This document shows, piece after piece, positions 50,026 through 59,517 of a DNA stretch of 64,000 bases (positions are counted from its first letter, which is position 1; every line of letters starts with the position of its first letter). This DNA comes from Salinicola salarius (GTDB taxonomy: Bacteria > Pseudomonadota > Gammaproteobacteria > Pseudomonadales > Halomonadaceae). Under the pieces are notes generated by a model, which saw nothing but the letters and a program-made list of their open reading frames with translations, had not been told where the DNA came from and did not search any database. The position numbers were made by a program, and so were the translations under genes. The DNA is taken from positions 1 through 64,000 of the forward strand of contig NZ_PZJT01000011.1 of NCBI RefSeq assembly GCF_003206135.1, read 5' to 3'.

Positions 50026-50802
50026 TTATCCATTGGCAGAGGGGCGACGCAGTTGCATGGGGGAGTGGCCGTAGCGACGGCGAAAGGCATGGCTCAGAGC
50101 GCTCTGGCTGGCGAATCCGGTGCGTTCCGCGATGTCGGCCAGTGGCATATCGGTCAATGTCGTCAGCTCGCGAACCCGGGTCAGCCGCAACCGCATCACG
50201 AACTGATACGGTGTAATGCCTGTCTGTTCGCGAAAGCGTTCGGAGAAGTGCGCCTCGCTGAGGCAGGCGAGATTGGCCAGATCGGATACGCTCAGGCGCT
50301 GGTCCAGCCGTTCCAGCACGAACTGCTCGAGTCGTTGAATGTCCAGCGACCGGCTGGCTCGCCTGGTCAGCGGCGGAGAGCAGAGCGCTGCGCCGAGACG
50401 GGCATGCAGCGAACTCAGTAGCGTCGTGACCAGCAGATCCGCCGGCGCATGGCTGGCATGGGTCATCTCCTGAATCAGGAACTGGAGATAATGCTGCAGC
50501 GACTCGTCCAGCGAGAAGTAGCCCGGACGGTCGAACAGGCTTCTCAACTGGCGGTGCATGCCGGTCAGGGAAGTGGCGTCGTCCGGCAGATCGATGATCA
50601 ACTGACGGTTGTCGCCAATTCCTTCGTAATAATGCTCGATATTGGCCGGCACCAGGCAACCGGAAAGCGGCGCCACGACACCGCCCTGGCCGGCAATCTC
50701 GAATTCCGCGTAGCCGGACAGCCCGATCACGATCTGGTGATAGTCGTGATGATGATGCTGAATGGCGTTGTCGAGCGGTGCCAGGCGAATCGTATCGGTC
50801 AT
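50026..50802 (-). CDS. AraC-family regulator, probable activator of putAP
   Basis: 258 residues. An N-terminal cupin-like sensor (HHHHDYHQIVIGLSGYAEFEI, LVPANIEHYYEG) and a C-terminal double helix-turn-helix AraC domain (about 160-258) with LSVSDLANLACLSEAHFSERFREQTG and DIAERTGFASQSALSHAFRRRYG. It is on the same strand as putA, 189 bases upstream. Pseudomonads use an AraC protein (PruR/PruC type) to activate proline catabolism, and the missing PutA repressor domain supports the same role here. Ligand is presumably proline, by inference. Confidence 0.88.
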   Translation of the reverse strand: MTDTIRLAPLDNAIQHHHHDYHQIVIGLSGYAEFEIAGQGGVVAPLSGCLVPANIEHYYEGIGDNRQLIIDLPDDATSLTGMHRQLRSLFDRPGYFSLDESLQHYLQFLIQEMTHASHAPADLLVTTLLSSLHARLGAALCSPPLTRRASRSLDIQRLEQFVLERLDQRLSVSDLANLACLSEAHFSERFREQTGITPYQFVMRLRLTRVRELTTLTDMPLADIAERTGFASQSALSHAFRRRYGHSPMQLRRPSANG

Positions 50803-50826
50803 GATGTCTGCCGCAAGAGAGCCGGA

Positions 50827-51198
50827 TCAGGCACGATACTCGCCTCCCTGAAGCGCCTGGTGGGCGGCCAGATGATCGCGCAGCGCCACCAGCTCTTCAC
50901 GTCCGCTGCGGGAAAACAGCGACCCGCCCTGGGCAGCTTGCCAGGGGCGCCCGTGGGTTTCCATCAGATGCTGGCTTCGCCGGCGCAGGTTTTCCAGATA
51001 GGCATCGTGGCGGATCGGATAGCCGATCAGGGTATGCCAGCGTGCTTCGCTGGCGCGGTTATCCAGCACTGCATCGAAGAGATCGAGCATATCCTGCGCC
51101 TGGGTGCGGTAGCGGGGCGTGCGAGACAGCATCAGCGCCGTCACGGTGGCCACACTGACCAGCAGACAGACGGCGAAAACCACGAGAAAGAGTGACAT
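50827..51198 (-). CDS. Small membrane-anchored protein of unknown function
   Basis: 123 residues from the ATG at 51198 (GGGAG 7 bases upstream). One N-terminal hydrophobic helix (LFLVVFAVCLLVSVATVTALML), then a charged helical domain containing RYRTQAQDMLDLFDAVLDNRASEARWHTLIGYPIRHDAYLENLRRR. I do not recognise a family. It lies just upstream of the AraC gene, 24 bases away, and could share its transcript. Confidence 0.7.
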   Translation of the reverse strand: MSLFLVVFAVCLLVSVATVTALMLSRTPRYRTQAQDMLDLFDAVLDNRASEARWHTLIGYPIRHDAYLENLRRRSQHLMETHGRPWQAAQGGSLFSRSGREELVALRDHLAAHQALQGGEYRA

Positions 51199-51279
51199 GG
51201 AGACGCTCCCGGTGCGCGACAACCGGCGCAGTTTACCACGCTGGTTGCCGCAGCCTCCAAACGAACGCAGACACGACCG

Positions 51280-52308
51280 TTAGCGGATCATGCCCAGCTC
51301 GCCGCCGATCTCCCGGATGTCGGTAATCTGTTGATCGACGAAGCGGTTCAGCTCGTCGCCCGACTTGTGGAACGGCAGCAGGCCATTCTGGGTCATGATC
51401 TGCTTCCATTGGGGAGAGGCGTAAAGATCGTTCAGCGTCTGCTTCCACCACGTGTAGCTCGCTTCGGATGCACCTGCGGGGGTATAGAATCCGCGCCAGT
51501 TGGGGGCGACCACATCGATGCCTTGCTCTCTTGCCGTAGGCATATCGCCCAGCTCGCCGGGCAAGCGGTCCTCGGCGAAGACCGCCAGAATGCGAAGATC
51601 GCCGCTGTCGACGAAACTCTTGGCTTCACTGAGGTCGCCGGTGAAGGCGTCGATGTGTCCGCCGAGCAACTGGCTGATTGCCACCGAGCCGGAATCGAAG
51701 GCCAGATACTTGATGTCGCGAATGGACTTGATACCGGCCTTGCGGGCTGCCATCAGTACCTTGATGTGATCGAAACCACCGGCAACGTCACCGCCGGAGA
51801 ACGTCACGCTGCCGGCATCTGCCTTGAGATCGTCGAGAAGCTCGGGAAGCGAGTGGTAGGGCGAGTCGGCCGCCACGGCGATCACGCCGTAGTCGGCGCC
51901 AAGCGTCGCCACCCAGCGAACCTGATCGGCGTTGCCGTTAGGGTAATTGCCCAGCGCCAGTTGCGTGGTCGTAGCGGTCGACGCCGCCACGATCAGATCG
52001 TCATCGCTGGAACGTTTCGCCTGTACATGGCTAAAAGCCACGCCGCCGCTCGCGCCGGGAACGTTGAGCGTCTGCATGGCCGCCGGGATTAGCGAGAGCT
52101 CTTGGAGCGCTCTGGCTACCGAGCGACAGGTGAAGTCCCATCCCCCGCCCGGCTGGGCAGGCGCGATACAGTCGACCTTGCCTTGCGGAGCGGCGTGAAC
52201 GGGAGCAGCGAGCATCACCGCCAGCAGGGGCAGCGTTCGGCACGCAAGCTTGAAGAAATTGGTTGGAGAAGCCGTGATTCTGGAAGCAGAGGGGGTGGGG
52301 GAGCGCAT
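51280..52308 (-). CDS. TctC-type periplasmic solute-binding protein, without TctA/TctB
   Basis: 342 residues from the ATG at 52308; the ribosome binding site is weak. A signal peptide (LACRTLPLLAVMLAAPVHA) precedes a tripartite tricarboxylate transporter receptor domain with CIAPAQPGGGWDFTCRS, NVPGASGGVAF, FSGGDVAGGFDHIKV and GFYTPAGASEASYTWWKQ. Family members bind citrate, other carboxylates or nicotinate-like ligands. The membrane partners TctA and TctB are not encoded next to it in this window, so it is an orphan receptor locally. Confidence 0.9.
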   Translation of the reverse strand: MRSPTPSASRITASPTNFFKLACRTLPLLAVMLAAPVHAAPQGKVDCIAPAQPGGGWDFTCRSVARALQELSLIPAAMQTLNVPGASGGVAFSHVQAKRSSDDDLIVAASTATTTQLALGNYPNGNADQVRWVATLGADYGVIAVAADSPYHSLPELLDDLKADAGSVTFSGGDVAGGFDHIKVLMAARKAGIKSIRDIKYLAFDSGSVAISQLLGGHIDAFTGDLSEAKSFVDSGDLRILAVFAEDRLPGELGDMPTAREQGIDVVAPNWRGFYTPAGASEASYTWWKQTLNDLYASPQWKQIMTQNGLLPFHKSGDELNRFVDQQITDIREIGGELGMIR

Positions 52309-52511
52309 GAGTATGAGTCCGTACGGTGTCTTCAGCGAAATATCAATATCGTTATTCAGGTCGCGCTTGTTGTGGGGTTGTGGAGCGACCGCGAGACAGT
52401 AACGGATTGGGCAGGCATTCGCTATTGCCCTTTGGCGGGAGCTGGCTGGCGGCGAACGGCGAGACGGTAAAAGACGGGAGAAAAAAGCGAGCGGGGTGCG
52501 ATCGTACCGAC

Positions 52512-52538
52512 AAAAAATCGCCGCGCATGGCGCGGCGA
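52512..52538 (-). terminator. Orphan rho-independent terminator on the minus strand
   Basis: TCGCCGCGC (52518-52526), loop ATG, GCGCGGCGA (52530-52538), with six As at 52512-52517 that read as a U-run on the minus strand. There is no minus-strand gene between it and the MFS gene, and tctC starts 204 bases beyond it, so it does not terminate any gene I can see. Confidence 0.8.
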
Positions 52539-52550
52539 TAACGATCGTTA
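52539..52550. promoter_or_regulatory. 12-base perfect palindrome
   Basis: TAACGATCGTTA, immediately next to the orphan terminator. It could be an operator of a dimeric regulator or simply the base of an extended terminator structure. Confidence 0.35.
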
Positions 52551-52922
52551 CAGTAAGCTCGAGAAACCGCATAGCAACTGCTGTCGAATCTCTTGCCTAG
52601 TGAGAGCACCCACTGACGGAAAAGTTCCTCGGTGGCAGAAATTCAGGTTGAAAACAGAGGCGAGTTCATGATGGCGGCTTTCCAGGGCACGCTTTTGGCT
52701 TTTGCAACGAACCCTGTATGTCCGGCTCCCGTTCGACCGAGCGACTCCCGCGCCCGGTAGCTATCTTGTAGATTCACCCGCTCTGAAGAGGGTTTCATGA
52801 TGTCGCGCCTTGTCGTTCAGTCAGCAGGAAACATCGAAAGATAACGCGTCAGCGGTTTCAAATCCGTGGCGAGGCGTGAATAATCGAGACCTTTTCGTCT
52901 TAGACCAAAGTAGGGGTGGTTT

Positions 52923-54116
52923 GTGGCTGACACATTCGAGACCGGCGCTGCGAAGCCGTCGCGGCGGTTTGCTCTGTTGATAGAGCTAGCGCTGGCCGTA
53001 GGTGGCTTTGCCATCGGGGTCGGCGAATTTACCATCATGGGGCTGATGCCCAACGTGGCCGAGGCGTTGCACATTTCGGAGCCGCAGGTCGGCAACGTCA
53101 TCAGCGCCTATGCGCTGGGGGTGGTCGTTGGCGCGCCCTTGATCGCCGTCATGGGCTCGCATTTCTATCGGCGCCATCTCCTGCTGATGCTGATGGCGTT
53201 TTTTGCGCTGGGCAACATCGCCAGTGCTCTGGCGCCCAATTATCACACCCTGATGATCTTCCGCTTCATCTCGGGATTGCCGCACGGCGCCTATTTCGGC
53301 GTGGCGTCTCTGGTCGCGGCCTCGCTGGTTCCGACGCACAAGCGTGCGCAGGCGGTCAGCCGGGTCATGTCGGGCCTGACGATCGCCATGCTGGTAGGCA
53401 ATCCCTTCGCCACCTGGTTGAGCCAGATGATGAGTTGGCGCCTTGCCTTCGCGATGGTCGGCGGCATCGCCATTCTCACGGTGGTGCTGGTGTTCATCTA
53501 TCTGCCGTTGAATCGCCAGGAGAAGCGCAACAGCCCTGCTCAGGAACTGACGGCGCTCAAGCGCTCCCAAGTCTGGCTGACGCTGGGTGTCGGGGCGATC
53601 GGCTTCGCCGGCATGTTCTGCGTATTCAGCTATCTGGCACCGGTGCTGATCAACGTGACTCAGGTGTCGCCCTACTGGATACCGGTCGCTCAGGCGGCAT
53701 TCGGTGCGGGCGCCATCATCGGCAATATCGTCGGCGGGAAGCTCTATGACCGGATGCAGCTCAAGGGCGTCGGCTGGCTGCTGGTCTGGTGCATTGCCAT
53801 CCTGCTTCTGTTTCCGCTGGCGGCGCAGTCGCTCTGGTCGATACTGCTGATTTGCATAGCCATCGGCACCATGGTCTCACTGTCGCCGGCACTGCAGACA
53901 CGCCTGATGGATGTGGCGGCAGACGCGCAAACGCTGGCGGCTGCGTCCAACCATGCGGCCTTCAATGTCGCGAATGCCCTGGGGCCATGGCTGGGCGGGG
54001 TGGCCATTGGTGCTGGTTTCGGATGGACCGTGACCGGCTATGTCGGCGCGGCTACTGCGGCGGGCGGGCTGGTCGTGTTCTTCTTTGCCTATCGCCAGCA
54101 ACAGCGCCACGGCTGA
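52923..54116 (+). CDS. MFS transporter, DHA1 (AraJ/YdhP-like) group
   Basis: 397 residues, 12 transmembrane helices. The GTG at 52923 has AGGGG upstream and gives a normal N-terminus. ALAVGGFAIGVGEFTIMGLMPNVAEALHIS and SGLPHGAYFGVASLVAASLVP are the signature stretches of the AraJ/YdhP/SotB drug:H+ antiporter group. Expected to export a small metabolite or drug; substrate unknown. It is convergent with the XRE gene, with a hairpin between. Confidence 0.9.
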   Translation: MADTFETGAAKPSRRFALLIELALAVGGFAIGVGEFTIMGLMPNVAEALHISEPQVGNVISAYALGVVVGAPLIAVMGSHFYRRHLLLMLMAFFALGNIASALAPNYHTLMIFRFISGLPHGAYFGVASLVAASLVPTHKRAQAVSRVMSGLTIAMLVGNPFATWLSQMMSWRLAFAMVGGIAILTVVLVFIYLPLNRQEKRNSPAQELTALKRSQVWLTLGVGAIGFAGMFCVFSYLAPVLINVTQVSPYWIPVAQAAFGAGAIIGNIVGGKLYDRMQLKGVGWLLVWCIAILLLFPLAAQSLWSILLICIAIGTMVSLSPALQTRLMDVAADAQTLAAASNHAAFNVANALGPWLGGVAIGAGFGWTVTGYVGAATAAGGLVVFFFAYRQQQRHG

Positions 54117-54153
54117 ACGAAGGCAATTGAACAGGATTGTCTGAAGAGGGCCG

Positions 54154-54187
54154 GGCCACGCGGTGATTCAGCGATCGCCGCGTGGCC
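54154..54187. terminator. 10-bp hairpin between the MFS and XRE genes
   Basis: GGCCACGCGG (54154-54163) pairs with CCGCGTGGCC (54178-54187) around a 14-base loop. No T-run; a weak or factor-assisted terminator for two convergent genes. Confidence 0.5.
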
Positions 54188-54210
54188 GGATCGGCACTTG
54201 TCTACATTGC

Positions 54211-54274
54211 GAATTCCAGACTACAGATTTCAAACTCCGAATTTCAGTCAAGGAATTTCAGGCCTGAATTCCAG
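54211..54274. repeat. Four GAATTYCAG words in 64 bases
   Basis: GAATTCCAG at 54211, GAATTTCAG at 54239 and 54253, and GAATTCCAG at 54266, spaced 28, 14 and 13 bases. They lie just beyond the stop of the XRE gene. Confidence 0.6.
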
Positions 54275-54293
54275 GGTACGGCTATCCAGGCTG

Positions 54294-54902
54294 CTACTGA
54301 CGACACCAGCGGGCTCTGATATAGCCTACGATGCGAAAGGGGGGGTGGCGGACGCTTTCCACGGTCGCGCCTTGAAGCTGTTCACCGCTGACCCGCATTC
54401 TGCCGGAAGCGAGATGTTCCAGATACTGGATCTGCAACAGACCCTCGCGCTCCAGCAGATACAGTCCGTCCTGCTGGAACTTGTCGCAAGGCGCGATGGC
54501 GGCGAGGTCTCCTTCGAACAGAAAATCGAAAGACTCGTTCTCCGCGGGCGTTACCAGGTGACAGTCCTGGGTCAGCATCTGCAGCGTGGACATCTCTCCC
54601 GGTTCGTCCTCCCGCTGCTCCCAGGGTGCAGCAAGGTTCGCCTGCAGGCTGAGCACGGTCCCGCCTGACGTACGAGAGGCGGCCGCCATTGCGTTTAACG
54701 AGTCATCATCCAGCAGCTGTTTGATCGAGCAGCACAGCGCCGAGGTCAGCGCGACCAGGCGCTCATGGCCGATCTGCTTGATCGTGCCTGATTCCCAGTA
54801 GGAGATCGTGACGTCGGAGACGCCTACCCGTCTTGCGAGCGCGGCCTTGCTCATGCCGGCCTGAAGGCGTAGCTGTTTGATTCGTGGTCCTAACCCGTCC
54901 AT
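54294..54902 (-). CDS. XRE-family regulator with a degenerate S24-like C-terminus
   Basis: 202 residues. The N-terminal helix-turn-helix (about 5-60) is LGPRIKQLRLQAGMSKAALARRVGVSDVTISYWESG. The C-terminal part has the order of a phage-repressor S24 domain (CDKFQQDGLYLLEREGLLQIQYLEHLASGRMRVSGE, ending VGYIRARW) but the Ser-Met and Lys catalytic positions of LexA-like peptidases are not evident, so self-cleavage is unlikely. Such solitary repressor-like regulators occur widely outside prophages, and no phage gene is nearby. Targets unknown. Confidence 0.82.
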   Translation of the reverse strand: MDGLGPRIKQLRLQAGMSKAALARRVGVSDVTISYWESGTIKQIGHERLVALTSALCCSIKQLLDDDSLNAMAAASRTSGGTVLSLQANLAAPWEQREDEPGEMSTLQMLTQDCHLVTPAENESFDFLFEGDLAAIAPCDKFQQDGLYLLEREGLLQIQYLEHLASGRMRVSGEQLQGATVESVRHPPFRIVGYIRARWCRQ

Positions 54903-55208
54903 CCATGAATCTCGCCTGCGTTATTGATGCAGTGAGGATATCCACTCACCGCCGAAGTATGTTTCGGGTTACGAACTTGTCGCCCGAAACCTTCTGGAAA
55001 TTCTTATCGTGATTCATGTTTGCGGTCGTCTGCGCGTGCCGGGAGGACGGAAAGCCGGCACCTTGGAATTGCAGTCGATCAGTCCGATAGTAGTCCCTCG
55101 TCGGCATTGCCACCATCGAAAAGCGCCGAAGACGACGAGTCGAGCGCTGCAGCCCATCGCCTTGGGGGCGTATAATGTGGCGGCTCGTTCATCAACGGAA
55201 TGGATTTC
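54903..55208. promoter_or_regulatory. Divergent region between the XRE gene and gltX
   Basis: A 306-base gap. Near the XRE start is AGTGAGGATATCCACT (54931-54946) around the palindrome GGATATCC, a plausible autoregulatory site, and GTTTCGGG/CCCGAAAC (54961-54968/54983-54990) form an inverted repeat. Near gltX a TATAAT box at 55171-55176 lacks a good -35. Regulatory roles are inferred. Confidence 0.45.
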
Positions 55209-56687
55209 ATGACGGTACGCACGCGTATTGCGCCTTCGCCCACCGGCGATCCGCACGTCGGCACGGCTTACATCGCTCTCTTCAATCTCTGCTTCGCTCG
55301 CCAGCATGGTGGGCAGTTCGTTCTGCGCATCGAGGATACCGACCGCCAGCGTTCTACGCCTGAGTCGGAACAGATGATTCTCGATTCTCTGCGCTGGCTG
55401 GGGCTGGACTGGGACGAAGGGCCGGATGTCGGTGGCCCTCACGGCCCCTATCGGCAAAGCGAGCGCGGTGATATCTACGCCGAGCATGCCCAACAGCTGC
55501 TGGAGCGCGGACACGCCTTCAAATGCTATCGCACCAGCGAAGAACTCGATGCCTTGCGCGATGAACGCAAGGCAGCGGGGCTCCATCTGGCGCTGAAGCC
55601 GCAGGATCTCGCGCTGGATCCGGAGGAACAGCGGCGGCGGGAGGCCGAGGGCTATCCCTATGTCATACGCATGAACGTGCCTTCCGAAGGCGTGTGCGAA
55701 GTCGACGACATGCTGCGCGGGCGGATCGAGGTCGATTGGGCTCAGGTAGATGCCCAGATTCTGATGAAATCGGACGGTATGCCGACCTACCATCTCGCCA
55801 ATGTGGTCGACGATCACCTGATGGGAATCACTCACGTCCTCAGAGGCGAGGAGTGGATCAATTCGGCGCCCAAGCACAAGCTGCTTTACGAATATTTCGG
55901 CTGGTCCATGCCGCAGCTGTGTCATATGCCGCTGCTTCGCAATCCCGACAAGTCGAAGCTGTCCAAGCGCAAGAACCCTACCTCGATCAACTACTATCGG
56001 CGCATGGGATTCCTGCCGCAGGCCGTGACCAACTATCTGGGCCGGATGGGGTGGTCGATGCCGGACGAGCGCGAGAAATTCAGCCTCGACGACATGATGG
56101 CCCATTTCGACATACAGCGGGTCTCGCTGGGGGGGCCGGTATTCGATCTCGACAAGCTGACCTGGCTCAATGGTGTCTACATTCGAGAAGACCTCGATGA
56201 CGCGGCGCTGTTGAAAGCGTTGCGCGACTGGGCGTTCAACGAGGCGTATATCGGCCAGATCCTGCCGCAGATCCGTCCGCGTATCTCGACGCTGTCGGAT
56301 GCCATGCCGCTGGCCGGACATTTCTTCGCGGGGCTGCCCGACGTTCGCGAAGACAGCTTTGCCGATCTCGACCTCGAGCGCGATACCTTGGTGGCGCTGT
56401 TGCAGTTCCTGGTCTGGCGACTGGAAACCGTGACGCGCTGGGAAAAGGAGGAGCTGCTGGCCCAGGTCAAGCTTCTGGCCGAGCACTTCGAGTTGAAGAT
56501 GAAAGCCTTTCTGGCCCCCGTGTTCATCGCGGTAACGGGCAGTGCCCATTCGACATCGGTACTCGATGCGATGGCGATTCTCGGCTCGGACATGACACGG
56601 GCCCGTCTCCGGCATGCTATCGAGGTGCTGGGTGGCGTTTCCAAGAAGCAGGCCAAGCGTCTGGAAAAGCAGTATCGGGAGCTATAG
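55209..56687 (+). CDS. gltX: Glutamyl-tRNA synthetase
   Basis: 492 residues from the ATG at 55209 ([21 protein letters not shown]). A class I synthetase with the HIGH-equivalent [10 protein letters not shown] and the KMSKS-equivalent SKLSKRK. The IEDTDRQRS and [15 protein letters not shown] motifs are intact. An ATG 9 bases upstream is possible. Its substrate tRNA-Glu is encoded 200 bases downstream. Confidence 0.97.
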   Translation: MTVRTRIAPSPTGDPHVGTAYIALFNLCFARQHGGQFVLRIEDTDRQRSTPESEQMILDSLRWLGLDWDEGPDVGGPHGPYRQSERGDIYAEHAQQLLERGHAFKCYRTSEELDALRDERKAAGLHLALKPQDLALDPEEQRRREAEGYPYVIRMNVPSEGVCEVDDMLRGRIEVDWAQVDAQILMKSDGMPTYHLANVVDDHLMGITHVLRGEEWINSAPKHKLLYEYFGWSMPQLCHMPLLRNPDKSKLSKRKNPTSINYYRRMGFLPQAVTNYLGRMGWSMPDEREKFSLDDMMAHFDIQRVSLGGPVFDLDKLTWLNGVYIREDLDDAALLKALRDWAFNEAYIGQILPQIRPRISTLSDAMPLAGHFFAGLPDVREDSFADLDLERDTLVALLQFLVWRLETVTRWEKEELLAQVKLLAEHFELKMKAFLAPVFIAVTGSAHSTSVLDAMAILGSDMTRARLRHAIEVLGGVSKKQAKRLEKQYREL

Positions 56688-56741
56688 CGGGCCAGGACGC
56701 CGGCACGGATCGAACCGTTGAGTTTTTCTGGCAATAAAGCG

Positions 56742-56770
56742 TTGACTTATCAGTGGGATGACCGTATATT
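56742..56770 (+). promoter_or_regulatory. tRNA promoter
   Basis: -35 TTGACT (56742-56747), 17-base spacer, -10 TATATT (56765-56770), 18 bases before the tRNA-Ala start. A GC-rich stretch after the -10 resembles a stringent discriminator. Confidence 0.85.
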
Positions 56771-56788
56771 TCGCCCCGTTCTTGAGAC

Positions 56789-56864
56789 GGGGCCTTAGCT
56801 CAGCTGGGAGAGCGCAACACTGGCAGTGTTGAGGTCAGCGGTTCGATCCCGCTAGGCTCCACCA
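56789..56864 (+). tRNA. tRNA-Ala (anticodon GGC)
   Basis: 76 bases including encoded CCA. Acceptor GGGGCCT/AGGCTCC with one G-U pair, D-arm TTAGCTCAGCTGGGAGAGC, anticodon loop with GGC, T-arm with GGTTCGATCCC. Confidence 0.96.
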
Positions 56865-56892
56865 AGGAACCGGCCGACAGGCTGTTTTCCGC

Positions 56893-56968
56893 GTCCCATT
56901 CGTCTAGTGGTCCAGGACACCGCCCTTTCACGGCGGTAACAGGGGTTCGAACCCCCTATGGGACGCCA
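56893..56968 (+). tRNA. tRNA-Glu (anticodon TTC)
   Basis: 76 bases including encoded CCA. Acceptor GTCCCAT/ATGGGAC, anticodon stem CCGCC/GGCGG with loop CTTTCAC, T-arm GGGGTTCGAACCCCC. It lies 28 bases after tRNA-Ala, so probably one transcript. Confidence 0.97.
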
Positions 56969-57358
56969 CTCTATTTCCTTCCTTCCTTCCATTTCTTCTT
57001 CGATACCGGATTTTCCAGGTATCTGCAGCTGTTGATAACCTCTCCAATTTTGCTGTCGAAGTGCTTGACATCGGCAAGCTTTTCCACTGTTCGTTCCTCG
57101 CTTGCTGGCGCCAATGCTAACTTGCTGAAAATACGTGGATGTAGATTTTTCTCATTAAAATCAGTAAGTTATATTTGATTAAAATTTAGTCAATCTGCTG
57201 CCAGGGCGCTTCTGAAGGCGGTTTCGTGACATTATCGAAGGGTTTTGAACAGGGTTATCCACAGGAAGTGTGGAAATCTTTTGTGCCGCTGGGCAGGCAC
57301 AAAAAAGCCGCCGACAGAAGTCGGCGGCTTGCGTTCCGGCACTGGATCGGGTCAGGCG
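56969..57358. other. 390-base gap between tRNA-Glu and gltA
   Basis: A/T-richer than the rest of the window, with a CTTCC repeat tract next to the tRNA (56977-56990). A consensus DnaA box TTATCCACA is at 57255-57263, and the gltA terminator at 57301-57330. No gene or clear promoter is seen. Confidence 0.6.
57301..57330 (-). terminator. gltA rho-independent terminator
   Basis: AAGCCGCCGAC (57305-57315), loop AGAA, GTCGGCGGCTT (57320-57330), with six As at 57301-57306 that give a U-run on the minus strand. It starts 28 bases beyond the gltA stop. Confidence 0.95.
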
Positions 57359-58645
<1,287 letters not shown>

Positions 58646-58712
58646 CATGGCCTCCTTTATCGTGACATAAGCCTTTGTCTTTACTGCCGTGCGGGCGAAA
58701 AATAGTTCGCCC

Positions 58713-58740
58713 ACTATAGATTTCCGCGGGGGATTGTCAA
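58713..58740 (-). promoter_or_regulatory. gltA promoter
   Basis: On the minus strand TTGACA (58740-58735), a 16-base spacer and TATAGT (58718-58713). The -35 is a perfect consensus. The leader to the gltA ATG is about 60 bases. Confidence 0.8.
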
Positions 58741-58974
58741 TTCGCCTGGGTCGCCCTTGTGCCGTGGCTTCGGCGTTGTTGCCGAGTTGCAAGGTGGCGG
58801 AGGGGGCGGGCTTGTGCGAAGGGAGCTCGTTGTTCTGCCAATCTAGCCACTATCATACCAATTGAGAGGGGCAGGCTGACAGTAACGAAAGAATTTGAGC
58901 CAAATGTCGACAACCCGAAGGCCGTGCTGGCGCGGTTCTGGCGCATTTCTTCCGTCTTTGGACGCCGGAGCGAT

Positions 58975-59003
58975 TTGTCATACGGTTGCCCAAACCCTAT
59001 AAT
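58975..59003 (+). promoter_or_regulatory. sdhCDAB promoter
   Basis: TTGTCA (58975-58980), a 17-base spacer and a perfect TATAAT (58998-59003), about 135 bases before the sdhC start. Near-consensus for the housekeeping sigma factor. Confidence 0.8.
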
Positions 59004-59139
59004 CTGCTACCGCACGATATGGCATCGTCAGCCGGTTTGGGCCGCATCGGAACTGCTTCCGCGACCGTGATCCTGCTTCTAAAAACCACCGCCCCTGAAC
59101 GGGCACAACCCGTCAGGGTTAAGAGAGTGTTTAAGAGCC

Positions 59140-59517
59140 GTGAATAGCAAACGTCCAGTAAACCTCGACCTATCCACCATCCATTTTCCACTTCCCGCAC
59201 TCACCTCCATCGCACATCGCATTACCGGCGTCATCTTGTTCGTCGGGCTGATCTTCGGCTTCTGGGCGCTGGATGCTTCGCTGTCCTCTCCCGAGGGGTT
59301 CGAATCAGTACGCGACGCGCTGGCGAATAACGTGTTGGCGAAACTGATCGCCTGGGGCCTGCTGTCGGCACTCGGCTTTCACTTCGTGGCGGGAATCAAG
59401 CACCTGCTCATGGACACCGGTTACGGTGTCGATCTTGAAGGTGGCAATCGCAAGGCGCAAATCACGGTCGTGATCAGTGCTGTCCTGGTGGTTCTGGCGG
59501 GAGTCTGGGTATGGTAA
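59140..59517 (+). CDS. sdhC: Succinate dehydrogenase cytochrome b556 subunit
   Basis: 125 residues from a GTG. Three transmembrane helices; the signature SIAHRITGVILFVG contains the residues that bind ubiquinone, and GFHFVAGIKHLLMD contains the haem-ligand histidine. It anchors SdhAB in the inner membrane. Overlaps sdhD by 7 bases. Confidence 0.95.
   Translation: MNSKRPVNLDLSTIHFPLPALTSIAHRITGVILFVGLIFGFWALDASLSSPEGFESVRDALANNVLAKLIAWGLLSALGFHFVAGIKHLLMDTGYGVDLEGGNRKAQITVVISAVLVVLAGVWVW

Larger units (their letters stand above)
52309..52922. other. 614-base gap between tctC and the MFS gene
   Basis: No convincing gene in either strand. It contains a strong minus-strand terminator (52512-52538) and an adjacent 12-base palindrome (52539-52550). 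The stretch 52551-52900 shows no clear promoter or frame, but is the only sequence that could make an RNA ending at that terminator. Confidence 0.65.
58646..59139. promoter_or_regulatory. 494-base divergent control region between gltA and sdhC
   Basis: No gene. It holds the gltA promoter (58713-58740) and the sdhC promoter (58975-59003), annotated separately. A region with this arrangement is normally a target of carbon and oxygen control; I could not identify a specific operator by eye. Confidence 0.7.

Noticed and set aside
49907..50659. A 250-codon minus-strand open frame over the AraC gene
   Set aside because: It is another frame of the AraC regulator; composition is Arg/Pro-rich with no domain.
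52326..52609. Open frames of 71 and 85 codons between tctC and the MFS gene
   Set aside because: They run through the orphan terminator and palindrome, have no ribosome binding sites and no family resemblance.
42250..57263. Consensus DnaA boxes (TTATCCACA at 42250-42258 and 57255-57263) as a sign of an origin
   Set aside because: Two isolated boxes 15 kb apart, with no cluster, no AT-rich unwinding element beside either, and no dnaA or gidA context.
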